NCBI RefSeq assembly: GCF_964019385.1
Contig: NC_088645.1
Span: forward strand, 45,361,729 to 45,425,728
Length of the DNA: 64,000 nucleotides
Reading direction: 5' to 3'
Source: Sycon ciliatum
Lineage: Eukaryota > Porifera > Calcarea > Leucosolenida > Sycettidae
Position 1 is the first letter of the stretch. Each line of letters begins with the position of its first letter. Under the pieces are notes generated by a model that was not told the DNA's origin, did no database searches, and saw only the letters and a program-made list of their open reading frames with translations. This document shows, in pieces, positions 1 through 64,000 of this stretch. A program made the position numbers and the translations under genes.

Positions 1-54
<54 letters not shown>

Positions 55-165
55 GAGACGGAGAGACGGAGAGGCTTAGAGACGGAGAGACAGAGATGGA
101 GAGAAAGAGATGGAGAGAAAGAGATGGAGAGAAAAAGAGAGAAAGAGGGGGAGAGACAGCAACAT
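1..165 (+). repeat. (GACA)n and GA-rich purine tract
   Basis: Perfect GACA tetranucleotide repeat from 1 to about 52, then interrupted GAGA-rich purines to about 165. It resembles the CAGA/GA mixture at 20310-20895. Any ORF here is an artefact. Confidence 0.9.
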
Positions 166-289
166 TTATATACAGAGTACCAAAGGCAAGGCCCAGTAGC
201 GCTGGATGGGTTAAGGCAGCACTTGAAGAACTTGGGGCCTCACAAAACTGGCTCTCCAGCAGTCGGACGTCTTCCAACAAAGTCAGTTG

Positions 290-486
290 CGGTCTCTCTT
301 TGTCCACAGTGTATCTCCTATCATGTACTATACCGGAGGTGGGAAAGGGTGGAGATCAACATCCTCGCAACCCGTGCCAGGTAACCCGTGCCAGGTAACC
401 CGTGCCAGGTGGCGTCTATTTGGTCATGTTTTACGGCTGCCACCATCAACGCCCGCAGCCATGGCAACTCTAACCAAAGAAGGGTA
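290..486 (+). pseudogene. LINE reverse-transcriptase C-terminal remnant
   Basis: One frame reads ARWRLFGHVLRLPPSTPAAMA, matching the 'RRRWxGHVLRMPxxRxPxxA' motif near the end of many LINE ORF2 proteins. A 14-bp unit (aacccgtgccaggt) is tandemly repeated just before it at about 366-410. No catalytic part is visible, so this is a short dead fragment in the intron. Confidence 0.5.
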
Positions 487-988
487 GGGAGAGTAGCATC
501 CTCCCACTCTCACTGAGCCCCCCCCCCCCTCTACTCTATTGTCGATTTTGTGGTTTTTCACGTCATTCAATAGTCCGAAGGCACTACGCGGGGGTGGGGT
601 GAGGGTGTGTGTAGGGGGGGGGGGGGTCAAGGGGTCAGCATGTGTGCCAGTGGTTGTCAGACGTATCCCCTCAAGCCCAGCATTAGGCGCTGAATCTGCC
701 GATGGATTTATTGGGTTTTCCCTTGAGAGCGGACACGATTTATTTACTCAATTTTAATTCCGCTGCAGACATACATTGCACATTTGTTGTTGTCGCTCCC
801 CCATTTTCTCTTGCCTGTATCACCTGAAGAGAAAACTTCGAAGTTTACTTAGGAAAACATTGCAGAATATTGTTGCGGAACATGAAGTGTGTGCTCCTAC
901 TGAGTGTTGTAATATTATAACTTTTCTCTGGGGGAATTTTTTGATGACCACACAGAGATGCAATCAATCCTGTCACCTCCGATTTCAG
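487..988. other. Intron: homopolymer-rich spacer and dispersed repeat
   Basis: Contains C and G homopolymers near 521 and 616. The stretch at 645-705 matches, in reverse orientation, the sequence at about 1500-1575. No supported gene. Confidence 0.6.
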
Positions 989-55157
<54,169 letters not shown>

Positions 55158-55666
55158 GCCAAAGTAACTCACCTCTTTCTCACCTCTTTGAGTGAACTGA
55201 GTGTTTCTGATCACCACGGTCTACGGAACCATCAAATCCAAACAACTGCTCTACATCTACCTATAGACCATGGTTTCCGATTCCCAGCAATCTGCACTAG
55301 CCCTCAAGAATCGTTGCCATTGTGCTGCCCCCCCCCCCCCCCCTGCTCTCTCCCCCCCCCCATGCCCCGCCCCCCAACCCCCACCCAATCACACCCTGTA
55401 TCCCTGTCACTCTCTTTATCACTATGTATTTGAATGAAAACACCCCGGCACATACTGGCAACAATCATATCTCTAAGTTGTGCCTATCCTTCTCTCTAGC
55501 TGTCTGCCCGACTGTCTCGTCTTCGCTTCTTTCTATTCGTGTACGTAACGAGCCATGTTCAGCGTACATGTAGCTCCAGTTCCAAATCTGTCCGGACTTC
55601 GACATTATCCCTAGCTTTCTCTCTCCCTTTCTTGTTCTTTTTCCTCTCTCTCTCTCTCTCTCTGTC

Positions 55667-55722
<56 letters not shown>

Positions 55723-57883
55723 TCTCTCTCTCGTCTACATAATCATCTGCTTGTTCGTCTTTCAACCTCTGCTTTACCTGATCGTTCCTCTCGCTGACCG
55801 TGAATCAGACTCTTCCTATTGCAGAGCTGAGCATTAAGCCACGCAGTTATGGCGCGCCATCGTTCTCCTCATTTTCAGTTTGCATAGACGTACATGTACA
55901 TGTCGACACACACACACACACACATGCGCATGTACGCACGCGTACGTGCACGCACACACACATTGTATTATTTGCGCCAGTTCTGCCGGGGCTGATGTAC
56001 TAGTATGCATATTATTATTGTCGGGTGGCTCATTCAGTTCAAGTGCCAATGCCAGCATTTACATATAGCTGCGGAGCACAGCACTATGGACATCAAGTTG
56101 TATTCTTTTTGTAATGTGTATTGAAAGTGCTGAAGTGTTTGTGCGCATGTTTGAATTATTATTGTAGTATTTCTGTATTTGTACGTGTTTTATGATTGTG
56201 GTATTTGGACGTGTTTTGTGTATCGTGTATCGTGCGTTGTAGGGCATGGTACTGATGGGCGGAATGCCAAAATACATTTCTGACATACTGGTATTGATAA
56301 ATTATTGGAATTCAACGATGGTGTAATGTTGTGTGCCGGCAATGACTGAGAGTCTGAATGCTGGGCTAATACCAAGTTTTAACCCCGAGCAGCGTGCAAC
56401 TTTACCATGAGCTGCTTTCACATGCATGTATGTTGTCACGTGACTAAATTTGTGCAGAAAGTGATCATCAATTATTCATCATTGGCATGTGCATAGCAGA
56501 ACCAACATGGCCGGCCGCATGTGACTCACAGATGGCGGGCTGGTACAGTAGCAGGCGTTGAAATGTTTTAGTGGAAGTGGGACCAGGGGGTAGTACAATA
56601 CCATATTCTTACATGACACGTGATCGTTGCCAGTGCTATGGCCAATAGGCGGTCTTCCCGTCGCAGGCATGCATGATCAGGACCGTTTGACATCATTTCG
56701 GGAATAACCCGACCGTTGACCTTCCCTAATACATGTTGCTTCGTGCTGTAAGAAATCAAAATCAAGCACGCTCAGGAGGTCATCAGTGATGGCTGAATCT
56801 TGCCCTTGCCTGCAGCCCTTTGGCCTACGGCCATTGGGCTGAAGGCTCGGGCACGATTCAGCCATCACGAAATCCTGAGCGTCACGGCTTGATTGCCGCA
56901 TACCTTATTATACCTGTACGATTGTGCTGCTCACCACCCTGGCCTGGCTGGTTGGAACCAAACATGGCTCAGCCCTGGCCGGATGGAACCAAACACCGCT
57001 CAGCCGTACTACTACTACTACTCCCTGCTAGGGACCGGCGGATTCTGCTCGAAAAGCAGTGAAATTGGCAGAACCATACAAACCTTATGGCGGGCAATTC
57101 CTCGAATCCTGCTCCATTTCTTTATCCACATACCAAACATGGATCAGTGAAACTCACCAGAAAAAGTACCGAATTCTGCCAATTTTTCTGCGGCCAGAAT
57201 CCGCCGGACCGTACTCCCTGCTTGCACCGTCTAAAACTTTGGCCTCAGGTGATCATGGTGATGGTGGCACCCCCCCCCCCCCCCCCCCCCCTCCTATCAC
57301 GCCCGGATTCACGGTGCCCTGGCTTGACCAGTTGTACACGGTACCGGATCCGCGCGGAGGTGTCTGGGTGTGTGACTTATCATGACTTTTTGTTGTGACT
57401 GACTGATGATTGTGAAGTCACATGGTCAGGGCAAAATAGCATTGAAAGACAATACACCAGGCCAGGGGATCCTAAGACTCAGAGACCGTATTTTAGGACT
57501 CTCTGCAACACACACATGATGTGAATGAGTCTGGAATCTGGTCCTGGATGCTAGCAAAATCCGGCTGGCATAGCCTATGTGGCTGTGTCACATGTGCCTA
57601 TGTTTCATTTCATGACGTCAAAATGACGCAACCCATGAGCTCATGAGACGATGCAGCCGAATTTTTTGAAAAAGAAATAAAAGTTTTGAATGTCAGGAAG
57701 AACATAAAATTTTATTCATAATCGAATCACTCTGAGATCTGGTGATTGCCATTCTACGAAAACCCTAACAGCAAAGAGAAGACTATTCCTTGCATTTGGA
57801 TCAGTTCTGTTTGCAAGCTGTTCTTGTTGAGTAGTACATGTGACCGGTGACCATACGGCTCCCGGCCCTGGACGTGAGCTGCA
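55158..57883. other. 3' UTR/intergenic region between the receptor gene and MED21
   Basis: C homopolymers at 55328-55362, a (TC)n tract at 55645-55735 and (CA)n at 55907-55924. An imperfect hairpin 56750-56890 contains tggctgaatc / gattcagcca. A C run lies near 57270-57291. The only clear AATAAA is at 57676-57681, 2.5 kb from the stop, so the true polyadenylation site is unknown. Confidence 0.6.
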
Positions 57884-58282
57884 ATGGCCGATCGCATAAC
57901 GCAGCTACAGGACTCGGTCAATGTTCTGGCGGAACACTTCTGCAACAGTGTGGGCGTGCTGAGCACCCAGGCAGAGGTCGGGCCCGAGGCGGAAGCCAAG
58001 CGCAAAGAGGTTGCAGAGATGTTCTCCAAGCTAATCTCGCAGACGGCGCGTGACGTGGATTTCCTGATCCAGGCATTGCCCAGTGCTCAGAGCACGGTGG
58101 AGATCCAGAGTGAGACGCTGGAAAGTTTGGAAACGCAGAACACAGCTGCAGCGCAGCAGCTGCGAGACCTGGTGCAGGCTGGTGAAGTGCTCGGCGATGA
58201 GGTGAAAACTGCGTTGACCGATCTAGTTGATCATCAATTTGAATTGTCCAAGTTGACAAAAGACAAACAGCCAGACTCCTAA
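57884..58282 (+). CDS. MED21: Mediator of RNA polymerase II transcription subunit 21
   Basis: A single uninterrupted exon of 132 codons from ATG at 57884 to TAA at 58280-58282. The N-terminus MADRITQLQDSVNVLAEHFC matches the strongly conserved start of animal MED21 (SRB7/SURB7), where MADR-TQLQD-VN-LA-FCN-IGVL is diagnostic. TARDVDFLIQALPS matches the central TAKDIDxLIDSLPS motif. The rest is a heptad-like coiled coil (ETLESLETQNTAAAQQLRDL...), by which MED21 pairs with MED7 in the Mediator middle module. Its length is close to the usual 130-145 residues, so it looks complete. The lack of introns could be ancestral or reflect retroposition; no poly(A) remnant is visible. It lies 2.7 kb downstream of the receptor stop on the same strand and is probably independently transcribed. 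Confidence 0.95.
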   Translation: MADRITQLQDSVNVLAEHFCNSVGVLSTQAEVGPEAEAKRKEVAEMFSKLISQTARDVDFLIQALPSAQSTVEIQSETLESLETQNTAAAQQLRDLVQAGEVLGDEVKTALTDLVDHQFELSKLTKDKQPDS

Positions 58283-58409
58283 CGATATCAGCACTGGATC
58301 TGGGTATTCATCTAGTTTAGGGTCCCAAATTATTTCGCACTTTCCCAGTGTTCTGTGTACTTTCTATGTACTGACAAAAGACAAACAGCCAGACTCCTAA
58401 CGATATCAG
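58254..58409 (+). repeat. Duplication of the MED21 coding end into its 3' UTR
   Basis: The 38 bp at 58254-58291 (last codons, stop and a few UTR bases) recur exactly at 58372-58409. The 80 bp between are unrelated. The second copy is not in an open frame with a start and is not coding. Confidence 0.9.
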
Positions 58410-58434
58410 ATCTGTGCTGTACTGTCTCTCTCTC

Positions 58435-58765
58435 CTGGTACTGGCTACGAGTAGATCTATGCTATCTGTACCGTGCTGCCCAGTACTAGTAGATCTATGC
58501 TATCTGTACCGTGCTGCCCAGTACTTGTAGATCTATGCTATCTGTACCGTGCTGCCCAGTAGATCTATGCTATCTGTACCGTGCTGCCCAGTACTAGTAG
58601 ATCTATGCTATCTGTACCGTGCTGCCCAGTACTAGTAGATCTATGCTATCTGTACCGTGCTGCCCAGTAGATCTATGCTATCTGTACCGTGCTGCCCAGT
58701 AGATCTATGCTGTATTGGATAGTGTATCTGTACAGTGCTGCCTGGTAGACCTATGCTGCATTGGA
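58435..58765. repeat. Minisatellite of ~25-42 bp units
   Basis: Units contain gtagatctatgctatctgta then 'ccgtgctgcccagta', with or without an extra 'ctagta', about eight copies. Confidence 0.93.
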
Positions 58766-59531
58766 TAGTAAAGTAATAGATGCGCACAGTACGTCCACCA
58801 CAAGTTACGATGTAGCTACACATGTCGCCACGTGCTGTGGTGCACACTTGCACGCGATGCAGTGCAGATGTGCAGTACCAAAACCAGCACAAAACAGACA
58901 CAGACGTCGAGCATTCAGTGTACCCGTGTACCGTGCTGCATGGTTCACTACGCATTCGTGTGTGTGCTGGTCGTGACTGCCTGGAGTGGACTGTTGTCGT
59001 GTTGATGAATCACTGCTATGGGAGTATGAGATCATGACGTCATGAGTGAGTTCACTATCATCAGTTCACCTTGCTGACATCATCTCATCGTCCATGTTGC
59101 CGGCCCATCCTCGGCTATTCCGTATCTGTGCACGTCCGTATACGTGCCGTATGGTCTGTTGCTAATGGCCTGCCTTGCTAATGGCCTGCCTTGCTCATGG
59201 CCTGCCTTGCTGTGTACGCATACGATATGCACGGCTACCACGCCTGCTAAGCACTGCCTTGCTATGACGAGAGTGCAGTATACAGACAGCCTTGCTATGA
59301 CAAGTGTACAATATACATACACCATGTTATAGTGTAAGTTATGTCAGTTTACCATGAGCTGCAGTGTAAGAGTTGAGATGTGTACAAATACATGACTGTG
59401 CTATGACTGTGCTGTTGTCCTTACTTACTGAAGACAATGTGTTGTGGCTTCTGATTTCGTTACACTAACGTTAGTAGCTGGAGGCGTGACCGTTGCCACT
59501 TGCTCGCGTCAAAATACGCACAGACGCGCTT

Positions 59532-59579
<48 letters not shown>

Positions 59580-60414
59580 TCTCTATCTCTCTCTCCCCCA
59601 ATCTCCATCGGATAGTCTCTTGATGTTTCTCGTCAATCTCCTCCCTTCTATTATTCATCCTTGGTAGATGTTTGTTTGGTCGTGGTTGCAATCTTTCTTA
59701 ATTTCGTGTCGTTGTCTAGATGTCGAATTGGCCTGCAGTACACCATAGCGTTCTCGAGATGAATGAGTGGAATGTTGCTTTTATGTGGCTTGTACGCCTG
59801 TATACCTAAGACGCTTGTGTTGATGCCAGCCTGCAACACTTTCTTAGTTTGTAACAAGCTGATCCAGGGAGCTGTCAGAGATTGCCAGAGCAGCAGTGTC
59901 ACGTGCAAACGACAGTGACATGGAGGTGACACTGACAGTAACTGTTGTCTGATGATGAGCTGAGAGAGTGACGTCATGGGGCCAGGAGTTGGAAAATGAG
60001 TATAAAAAGAGAAGTAAGAAGAACAATTCAGATCAGAAGCTACAAATTGTATGAGGACTGAGTATCAAGAATACATCCAGGACCGAACAACGAATACATG
60101 ACTGACGGTAGAACAAGAAGAAAACTAAGACCACCCTTAGAACAAGCAGTGTCAGACCCGAGTCTAACACTCATACGGTGCAGATGGTTGTAAAGACCAG
60201 GGTTGCACCAACCGTGGATGGTTGTAGTAAGGTCACTGTTTCCCAACACGGTGGTCTCCACCTTCTTTACATGCTATCAACCAACAGGAGAAGATGGGTA
60301 GTAGTTCATTCACATCATATTACATAGTGTGTATATCAGATAAAGTAAAACCTGCTGGAAGCGACCTCTGGTGTTAGCGACCACCTATCTTTAACGGCCG
60401 TTTTTCTATGCACG
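58766..60414. other. Downstream of MED21: simple repeats, no gene
   Basis: Contains three 'aatggcctgccttgct' units (59163-59215) and a (TC)n tract at 59530-59590. At 60345-60414 there is an 'agtaaaacctgctgg' MITE terminus that runs into the gap. No supported gene. Confidence 0.55.
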
Positions 60415-60614
60415 NNNNNNNNNNNNNNNNNNNNNNNNNNNNNNNNNNNNNNNNNNNNNNNNNNNNNNNNNNNNNNNNNNNNNNNNNNNNNNNNNNNNNN
60501 NNNNNNNNNNNNNNNNNNNNNNNNNNNNNNNNNNNNNNNNNNNNNNNNNNNNNNNNNNNNNNNNNNNNNNNNNNNNNNNNNNNNNNNNNNNNNNNNNNNN
60601 NNNNNNNNNNNNNN
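60415..60614. other. Assembly gap (200 N)
   Basis: Exactly 200 N. The right edge is the minisatellite-generating end of the dispersed repeat. Confidence 0.99.
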
Positions 60615-60795
60615 CTGTCACTACGGTATTGACCGTACCACTATTTGCCCCAGTGCCCCGTGAATCAATAAAATACACTGATATAGGATCTAAATTTCCA
60701 AAAATTTCAGGTCAGCAACCCCTCCCCCACGAGTAAATTGTACCTCAGATGGCTAACCGTACCACACTAAAATACCTTCCGACGCCCCTGATTTT
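60615..60795. mobile_element. Dispersed repeat copy 3, inverted
   Basis: The reverse complement matches 39580-39706 ('tagtggtacggtcaatacc' and 'ttgattca-gggg'). Confidence 0.75.
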
Positions 60796-62655
60796 AGTTA
60801 CCCGCTTTGTACACTCTTCCTGCCCTAGTCCCCATTGGGACGGCATTGTATCGCTGACCCGTGTACCTTTCGTGCTGATGAGTGCACCATTTTCCTGGAT
60901 ATTATTCCCTTGTCAGCTGCCATAAATTTTGTTAGTTGTCATTCGGAGTCAGTTGTCAAGTCGTCTCCACAGAAAAAGAACAAAGTATTCTCTCCAACAA
61001 ACAGGTTGGTCGTCTGCTGTGTAGCACGGTCGCGAGAGGGGGTATACTTCGCCTTCACGTGGCTAGACGACAAAAGTGTTGTCCGTGCCAGCACATGTTC
61101 CAAAAGAGGCACGGACAACAAAAAGGACGTGAAAACACCACGGGAGAAAGACAGTCCAGCTGAGAATTGGACGATCGATCGAAACTCAATTGAGAAGCAT
61201 GGTCAAGATTCTGCGGCTGAATGCGTCCTGTGAAATTCAGCCGGATCGCTTTTGGCTGAAAAGCTGCAGAATTCAGCCGTCACCATGGAAAAGGCAGACA
61301 TTTTCCGCGCGTCTTCAGCCGAATGCCTGAAAAGTGTGCAGTGTGACCGCAACCTAAGACGCCTGGGTGACAAATCAAGGTGGGCTTATCGTAAGCCTAG
61401 GGTTGAATAAGCCCTAGTTTTTTTTGTCACGTAAACGGCCCCTTAATGACATAGAGTTTTACTGTTTCCCTGGTAAACTAACAAAACAGCCCAGTAGACC
61501 AAAGGAGCTGTAACCTGGAGGTCCAGTTAGGAGAGATACGCTTGTACTAGAATTAGTACTTACATCAAGCACAGCATGTACATAATCAGCATCAGAAACC
61601 AATCGCACCACGTCGACCGTCTGCAGCCTTGGATGAAGATACTGTTGGTGACAAACCATTAAAAAGCAGAGAATACGAGTCACAGTGATAAGCACATATT
61701 TTTAATATTGCAAGCAGTCGCAACCGAAAAAGGATTAAAAAAGGCGGACATCAAAGAGGACCAGAACAACATTTTAAACTGCACATTTATTCATGCGAAG
61801 AGAACAACAAACGTATGTCGCAAATGACACAAGCTACATACAAATTCACAATCGACATGGACATGAACACTTCGACAGTACAGTGCAAAATTAACCCTTC
61901 GAAGCCCAGCTGGTTTTTCTGGTTTTCCAGGCATTCGCAAAGCGTTGCACGCAAGCATGGTGTAGTAGACGGACTTGCTCCTAGTAGCCTCCTACACAAA
62001 TCACTATGTATTACTATTTATCACTCTCTTATTATTGACCCCCACAGAAGCTTGTGATCTCTAAGCGGTCAAATATCAGCATATATTGACCGCTCATATT
62101 GACCACTTATTATTGACCACTTAGCCCGAGGACTTAGAACTTTTTCCTCAACTTAGAAAAAAATCAGAACTGAAAGAAGAAAAATCTGAAGCCAAATGCT
62201 GGGATTTGAACCCAAACTGTCAGATTCTCAGTCAAAGAAATTGGGGAACATACTACAAGAGACAACTGAAAACTTCGGTTTACACAGAAGTAATGTCCAA
62301 TGTAAACGGCATATATACATACTATTATACTATTACAATAGTATTCCTTTCTTCCTATAGCAAAGCAAAAACAGTTTTAGGTATGCTATGTCGTGATAAA
62401 TCTATTATTGCCCTCATAATCGGTCAATATATGAAATATAGACCTCGTAAAAGACCTCGGGGGACCTCGGTCTTTTACTCGTTCTATATTTCATATATTG
62501 ACCTCTTTAATCGTGCAATAATAGATACGTATTGCCCTATGCATTGCTGACACCATCAGATCCCTTGCTTTCATTTATAGATCGCTAGCTAGCGCTGGGA
62601 GCTGTAGCTGGACTTCATCTCTTATTATGGATCCGTCTTTCAGTTTCCCAGTCCA

Positions 62656-62687
<32 letters not shown>

Positions 62688-63380
62688 GTCTTCCCTTCCG
62701 TTTCAGTTTTGTTTTTCTGTCTAACTACTTAGTTCTGTGTTACTTACGTTTGTCTTTTCGTGCAATATTATTACCTGAGACTACTACTTGTGCTTTGAGT
62801 CGTGAGAGACTGAACCAGTTTGCCTTACCACTCGGTCGCGTATTACACATGGATGGGCAATTTCAAAATTTTCAATTTCGCTCGCCAGAGATGGAATTTC
62901 ATTCACTTGGGCCCCCTGAAAAGTAGGCCAACTGAAAAGTTTGTGATCTCCTCCATCCAAAAGGTTAGCCCTTTTAAAAGAGCTGCCCCATACTTGAATG
63001 TGTCGTAAACGATGCATTGAAAAGCATTTTCGGCCAACAGGGCACGTTTTAGCACTCTCAAGTTGCTCTTTTGGAGGAGTCAGGCGAAATAGCACGTCAT
63101 AGTACATTCGAGATCAGCGGGAAGAAGATGACGACGTCCACTAATTTAGTGTCTGTGCACACGAATCTGCTGTGTGTGTTACTCTGTGTGTCAGCTATGG
63201 CATCATCGCCTGTGGTTTCATGCCTAGCATGTACGTCTGAACCATCCTGCAAAGTTTGAATGACGTGGGTTGAGCGATCGCTCCGCGAAATATACTTTTT
63301 GAAATTCTCTTCAAAGTATGTTTTCCATCATTGAAATTTCGAATTTCTTCGAATTTTTTGCTGAGAGGGGTGGCTTGCAA
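60796..63380. other. Right-hand region with weak ORFs and hairpins, no gene assigned
   Basis: The 132-codon frame at 60835-61233 has no recognisable domain and spans a 13-bp-arm hairpin (tgttgtccgtgcc / ggcacggacaaca, about 61076-61119). Repeated 'attattgacc' motifs at 62030-62125 precede a strong hairpin at 62396-62530. (TTG)n lies at 62655-62690. Probably TE-derived. Confidence 0.5.
62396..62530. repeat. Hairpin with ~35-bp arms
   Basis: ggtcaatatatgaaatatag (to 'aaaagacc') at about 62424-62458 pairs with about 62469-62503, four mismatches in the middle, 10-bp loop. Pairing continues outward through tctattattgc / gcaataataga. Confidence 0.85.
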
Positions 63381-63403
63381 CCTTGATATGGCTTGTTCCA
63401 GGC

Positions 63404-63570
63404 ATGCTTTGGAGCCATCGCCTGTTGAAACAGTGGCGGGAAGCTGCCCTGCAACTGTTCCAACAGGAAATTAATCGATCCGAGAAAGCGCAAGTCCGCG
63501 AATCTCGGTTGAATATTGAGTATTTCAAGCCTTTTCACGACGAAGATGGAGTTCTTTTTGGAGATGGACG
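63404..63570 (+). pseudogene. Possible BEL/Pao polyprotein scrap
   Basis: The frame reads LFQQEINRSEK...LNIEYFKPFHDEDGVLFGDGRR. The L-x-PF-x-DEDGVL-x-x-GR pattern resembles the segment before the integrase of BEL/Pao elements (LxPFLDEDGLLRVGGR). The glycine/arginine pattern is decayed and no other domain is seen, so this is tentative. Confidence 0.35.
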
Positions 63571-64000
63571 TCGCGGCAAAGGACATGGTGTCCGACTTCT
63601 GGTGTCTGGTGAAGCCAGGGATCATTTGTCCAGTCAGATCGGCAGCCTAACCGTCGGTAAACTTGTGTTTGGATCCCGTTCTGCTCGATGTGGTAGGTCA
63701 CAAACAATTTGATATCGCACAAATTGATCTCAGCATCGTGCGTACGGTATTTTATATTCAGAAAATCCCAAAGTGTCTCTGTGTGGCCGTCCTATGCCAC
63801 GAGAAACTCCAATCAGGCTCCTATGTCCTCTGCCTTCATCATTCATGATTGAATGTCCACTTCGTTTGAACAACGAACACAACAATTGAGGACGGCTTTG
63901 CAATGAAAAATACAGCAATACGGAGCTGAAAAAAAGACGAAAAAACGTGCTCAGGATGAGACTCGAGTACATGCATAATCTCCCAGCAGGTGAAACGCAA
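63571..64000. other. Right edge, no gene recognised
   Basis: Short frames only; no motif, repeat array or RNA gene was identified. Confidence 0.5.

Noticed and set aside
60835-61233. 132-codon plus-strand ORF as a gene
   Set aside because: No recognisable domain, contains a hairpin, and no splice or expression context; left unassigned.

Overview
The window is nuclear DNA of a multicellular animal, probably a marine invertebrate with high heterozygosity. The reasons are spliced genes with GT-AG introns, mainly phase 1; extracellular EGF, laminin-EGF, NIDO, AMOP and VWD modules; a recognisable Mediator subunit (MED21); and dense MITEs, LINEs and micro/minisatellites. A sponge or another early-branching lineage is possible, but nothing here settles the taxon. 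Two runs of exactly 200 N (16314-16513, 60415-60614) are scaffold gaps.

One plus-strand gene dominates. Its exons run from 989 (the 5' end lies left of the window) to a stop at 55157. Eighteen non-redundant exons join in one open frame of about 2,112 codons. In order they encode three EGF modules, laminin-type EGF modules, a NIDO domain, an AMOP domain, a VWD domain with a GDPH autocleavage motif, a post-VWD linker, three more EGF modules, one transmembrane helix with a basic stop-transfer, and an 873-residue cytoplasmic tail on a single exon. The tail has 28 tyrosines, about 20 of them in YxxP or YxxL contexts. The ectodomain is MUC4-like. The tail resembles a Cas-type phosphotyrosine docking scaffold and is the most interesting item here.

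The NIDO exons occur twice (12716-16313 and 16514-20234 plus). The copies are almost identical, but they are separated by a gap and splice in incompatible phases, so they are probably two haplotypes laid end to end. Comparing them gives clean filled/empty sites for a TTAA-flanked piggyBac-like MITE and a LINE fragment, and a 3-versus-1 copy VNTR.

The introns hold most of the sequence. 4.7-9.7 kb carries minisatellites and a hairpin with 369-bp arms. 26-38 kb carries several nested TIR elements and inverted repeats. 40.2-41.6 kb is a broken minus-strand LINE. 42.18-45.13 kb is a tandem-repeat block that includes a satellite of about 121 x 20 bp. 45.7-46.3 kb is a hAT MITE inside a Tc1-like MITE. 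46.5-51.7 kb is a palindromic element interrupted by a Ty3/Gypsy element with identical LTRs. Downstream of the receptor gene, MED21 (57884-58282) is a complete single-exon gene. From 58.3 to 64 kb only repeats, weak ORFs and a possible BEL/Pao scrap are visible.
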